DNA of 64,000 nucleotides, from positions 2,695,487-2,759,486 of the forward strand of contig JAJKFL010000010.1 in the NCBI GenBank assembly GCA_021186555.1, given 5' to 3'. The translations under genes were made by a program, and so were the position numbers. Source of the stretch: Reticulitermes speratus. Taxonomy: Eukaryota; Arthropoda; Insecta; Blattodea; Rhinotermitidae. The notes beneath the pieces were generated by a model that saw only the letters and a program-made list of their open reading frames with translations, had not been told where the DNA came from and did no database searches. Positions 61,331 to 64,000 of this stretch are shown here, in pieces. Within the stretch, counting starts at the first letter, position 1; each line of letters starts with the position of its first letter.

Positions 61331-61960
61331 ATTTATGTATATCGACTTACAAGTAGATTAAAAGAATGAAACCTTGACAGCGAAAATGAAGTAAAAGAAT
61401 GAACAAAATCAAATAAAATGTTTGTACATACACACGTATATACACAATATTTTGTGATATAATGAAAAAACTTCAGAACCGAGGTCTGGAGGTCATTTGG
61501 AGTAACATAAGTCGATAAACTATAGCTATTTTCGAAACCGTTATCAAGTTAGGCGCTATCAGAGTGTAGCACTGAATACAAAATGTGTTTTCAGCTCACC
61601 TTCATTACCAACGTTTGAAACGTATTACAAATGCACTTAAGTTTAAATGTTATTACAACACATGGTTTAAATGCCTACAATTAGACTGAATATGTATATA
61701 TGTATGTGTATGTATATGCCTTGGGTGAATAAGAAATTAGAGGATTACAGAATGAAATATTTATATGATCTCCACAGAATGGTAAGTGAAGATTCGCCAA
61801 ACTTGCACGTAAATGAAACGGGAGATATAGACACGAAGTTGAAACAGACATAACCCTACACCACGAACACAGGAGAGGAAAAGAATGAAATGTCTAAAAT
61901 TTCTAGCAATTACAGGGCTCTTAAACTGTCTTAGGTGTGCGCCGGAGGCCTGCGAGTCGG
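61331..61960. other. Region without recognised feature
   Basis: Short frames only; no repeat or exon recognised. Confidence 0.4.
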
Positions 61961-61967
61961 AAGGGGC

Positions 61968-62160
61968 TTTAAAAATTTTCAGTCTCACTCCCGGCGATAT
62001 GCAAATATTTTTAGGCTGTTTTGCAAAGCAATTACTAAAAGCGACTTTTGGCTTCACGTCCTTCTGTCTGTCAGAATGGAACAACTCGACTTCCACCCGA
62101 CGAAGTTTCGTAAAATTTTATATTGGGGATTTTGACTAAAATTTCTCCACATATTTCAGT
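61968..62160 (+). repeat. Dispersed repeat family F, copy 3
   Basis: TTTTGCAAAGCAATTACTAA, AAGCGACTTTTGGCTTC and GAATGGAACAACTCGACTTC match copies at 15428 and 30872 loosely. Confidence 0.55.
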
Positions 62161-62483
62161 TTGGGTTAAAACCCCAAGATATCTGTCGTTAAGATACGGA
62201 CAGAGAGAGAGGGAGAGAGTCGACATCGCCATAAATCCGTACCTAAAATTCACAGAAATCTTAGAGCGTGTTCAGTAAAAGAGGAAACACGTTTAATATA
62301 GACGCATTTCCAATTATTTTCGTCACACTAGTCACGAATTTAAAATCCGTTTCAATAACAGAGGGAATGCCCCAGGCCTGTTACATTTTGCACACATGTC
62401 CTACCTTACACGTTCATTGACATTCCTGACAACCTTGCCACATGCATACTTCACGTTATGATCATAATCTCTGAAACTTAACG

Positions 62484-62501
62484 TTTCCCCCCCCCCCCCC
62501 C
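62484..62501. repeat. Poly-C tract
   Basis: An uninterrupted run of C just before a SINE family A end. It may be a slippage or assembly artefact. Confidence 0.8.
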
Positions 62502-62502
62502 A

Positions 62503-62746
62503 ATGGCTCGGGGGCCTAGGCCGCCTCATTTTTCGAGGCTTCACGATCACACACTTTTTTAGACACACCACACTCGGTAGGACTCCTCTGGACGAGGGAC
62601 CAGCTCGTCGCAGAGACCTCTAGCTGACAATACAAAACTCTCACAAGAGACAGACATCCATGCCCTCGGCGGGATTCGAACCCACAATCCCAGTAAGCGA
62701 GCCGCCGTAGACCCACGCCTTAGACCGCGCGGCCACTGGGATCGGC
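62503..62746 (-). mobile_element. SINE family A, full copy with shortened end
   Basis: ATGGCTCGGGGGCCTAGGCC (the CGACAGCCCC element of the end is deleted) to the head complement GGATCGGC at 62746. B-box complement GGGATTCGAACCC. Confidence 0.85.
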
Positions 62747-62876
62747 AGTAAATAGTTATACAGGTGTAAAGGGCTGTCGGTAGTTACAGTAATCTTGTAA
62801 TTGAAGGCTTCCGCCGTGGTCGTAATGTTGCTTAAAATCATCTGGTTTGTTACCCCGGTGTCGTTTCTTGGTGTAT

Positions 62877-62919
62877 GACCAACGTTTCGGGATCACTTGT
62901 TTGTTCCATCTTCAGGGTC
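62877..62919 (-). ncRNA. Hammerhead-like motif lacking a stem III loop
   Basis: Minus strand: GACC, CTGAAGA, TGG..CC stem II, GAAAC, GTT, GGTC. GACC/GGTC forms stem I, but AC and GT of stem III are adjacent, so a single molecule cannot close it; pairing between two molecules could. Confidence 0.55.
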
Positions 62920-63008
62920 TTAGGAAAAAAGGATGCCATTCAATAGTACCCATTGGACCCTACTCCATATAAAACATATTCCTTACCTCCTGGCCTCCGT
63001 TTTCCTAA

Positions 63009-63051
63009 GACCCTGAAGATGGGACAAACAAGTGATCCCGAAACGTTGGTC
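63009..63051 (+). ncRNA. Hammerhead-like motif lacking a stem III loop (mirror arm)
   Basis: GACC, CTGAAGA, T plus GGGA..TCCC stem II, GAAAC, GTT, GGTC. Stem II is better paired than in the left arm. Confidence 0.57.
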
Positions 63052-63934
63052 ATACACCAAGAAACGACGCCGGGTAACAACTCAGAAGATTTTAAGCTAC
63101 AGTCATCTTGCATTACTTCAGGCCACGTTTTATGCATGTACTAAATGTCTCTCTGCTGTTAACAACACTGTCCTGATATGCAATGTAGAGAAAGTACTGT
63201 ACTAACAAAAAACAAAACACAAAAATCTAGAAGTTGACAGAAAATTGAGATTTGAGTTCCTGTTAGGCCTAAATTCATGGCGTCGTTCATATGTTTTCAT
63301 TTTCTGCATCAATAATATGACGTGAGAAAAATATTGTTTATTTATATGTGACAACCCGTTTGATATAAAAATTAAGAGATGAATAGGAGTATTCAGTCAC
63401 ATCTATACTTCGCAGTGATTTAATATATATTATGCAACATGTTTCGGCTTTAAAAGTCAACGTCATGAAAGGGACTGAATATTTTGTGTCGTTATAGACG
63501 AGTGTTGTTATAACACATGAGTATAATGTTATGATTGGTACCACAGAATATCTGACGCTATATACGAGGTGTCGTATAAACTCGTCGTTATAACTGGGTT
63601 CGACTGTATTTTTGTCACGAAATTTTTTTCCCAGTGGTTTAAACGGGAAAATATTATTTGTATTTGGGGTCCTGTTGTAAGCCCGTCGTGATGTACCGTC
63701 GAATATTAGGGTCGGTAATGTACCGTTTCTCCGATCGGGACACGTGGGGAGCTGACACGCGTTGCTGTCATAGGAGACTGAGGCACGTGGGAAAGTAGTT
63801 GCAGTAAAGGTCATAGCTATTTTTCGATCAAGGACGGTGTAGTCATCACAATAAAATCATCTGATTCCACACGTGCTGTCTTACTGGACAGGCTGTCCAT
63901 AAGTCTTATCTTAACCTTCTATACGCTACATCGG

Positions 63935-64000
63935 GGATGTCAAAAATATTGCATGGGCCAAACGAACAACTTCGAAAATGAATGTGGGCCGCACGCCATT
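63935..64000 (+). mobile_element. Possible hAT-type terminus at window edge
   Basis: ATCGGGGATGTCAAAAATAT, then GGGCCAAACG and GTGGGCCGCACGCCAT resemble the start of hAT-type elements such as the MITE at 25194. The other end lies outside. Confidence 0.35.

Larger units (their letters stand above)
62845..63090. mobile_element. Snapback element with loop-less hammerhead arms
   Basis: Arms 62848-62926 and 63001-63080 are inverted repeats (e.g. GTTTCTTGGTGTATGACCAA and its complement). About 75 bp of loop contains GTACCCATTGGACCC. Both arms contain a hammerhead-like core. No ATGCACGG tail was seen. Confidence 0.72.

Overview
The window looks like a repeat-rich stretch of a large, intron-rich insect genome. 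Both identifiable genes are facilitated trehalose transporter (Tret1-like) sugar transporters with short exons and kilobase introns. The rest is non-LTR, LTR, Penelope-like and DNA transposon debris plus several tRNA-derived SINE families. A polyneopteran such as a cockroach, termite or stick insect would fit, but the order is my inference. No bacterial or organellar sequence was seen.

Gene layout: two paralogous transporter genes lie head-to-tail on the minus strand. Gene 2 (right) runs from a first coding exon at 46919 to a stop at 31745. Nine exons are visible, and all junctions from exon 3 to exon 10 agree in splice phase; one early exon is missing. Gene 1 (left) shows five exons between 15213 and 409 and continues off the left edge. 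Orthologous exons have identical lengths (267 and 119 nt) and phases. A short hydrophilic linker exon (37081-37214) was located from splice phases alone.

Mobile elements: an intact, very young Ty3/gypsy LTR retrotransposon fills 49876-58958, with nearly identical LTRs, a 4-bp target duplication, gag, and a complete pol in the -1 frame. Other elements are two copies of one LINE family (3.9-6.1 kb and 17.4-19.5 kb), four 3' ends of an RTE-like LINE, a PIF/Harbinger derivative, a hAT MITE, two mariner fragments, and SINE families with tRNA-like heads scattered through the introns.

The most unusual content is a set of snapback (inverted-repeat) elements whose arms carry hammerhead-ribozyme-like sequences, a CTGANGA box, a self-complementary stem II and GAAAC, often with complementary stem I flanks. 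Several end just after a conserved ATGCACGGTG 'tail' and have 7-13 bp target duplications. They insert into one another at least three times. The tail matches the start of a Penelope-like ORF remnant at 12.9 kb, so I read them as non-autonomous Penelope-like retroelements.

A second unusual feature is a 3.3-kb minisatellite (8284-11612) immediately downstream of gene 1 exon 3. Its unit is a degenerate copy of the exon's own last ~35 bases plus its 5' splice site. Other tandem arrays are an 18-bp array at 1.2-2.05 kb, a 49-bp array of about 37 copies in a LINE tail, a 114-bp family at three loci, a 91-bp expansion inside a SINE, and a 24-bp array at 49.4 kb.
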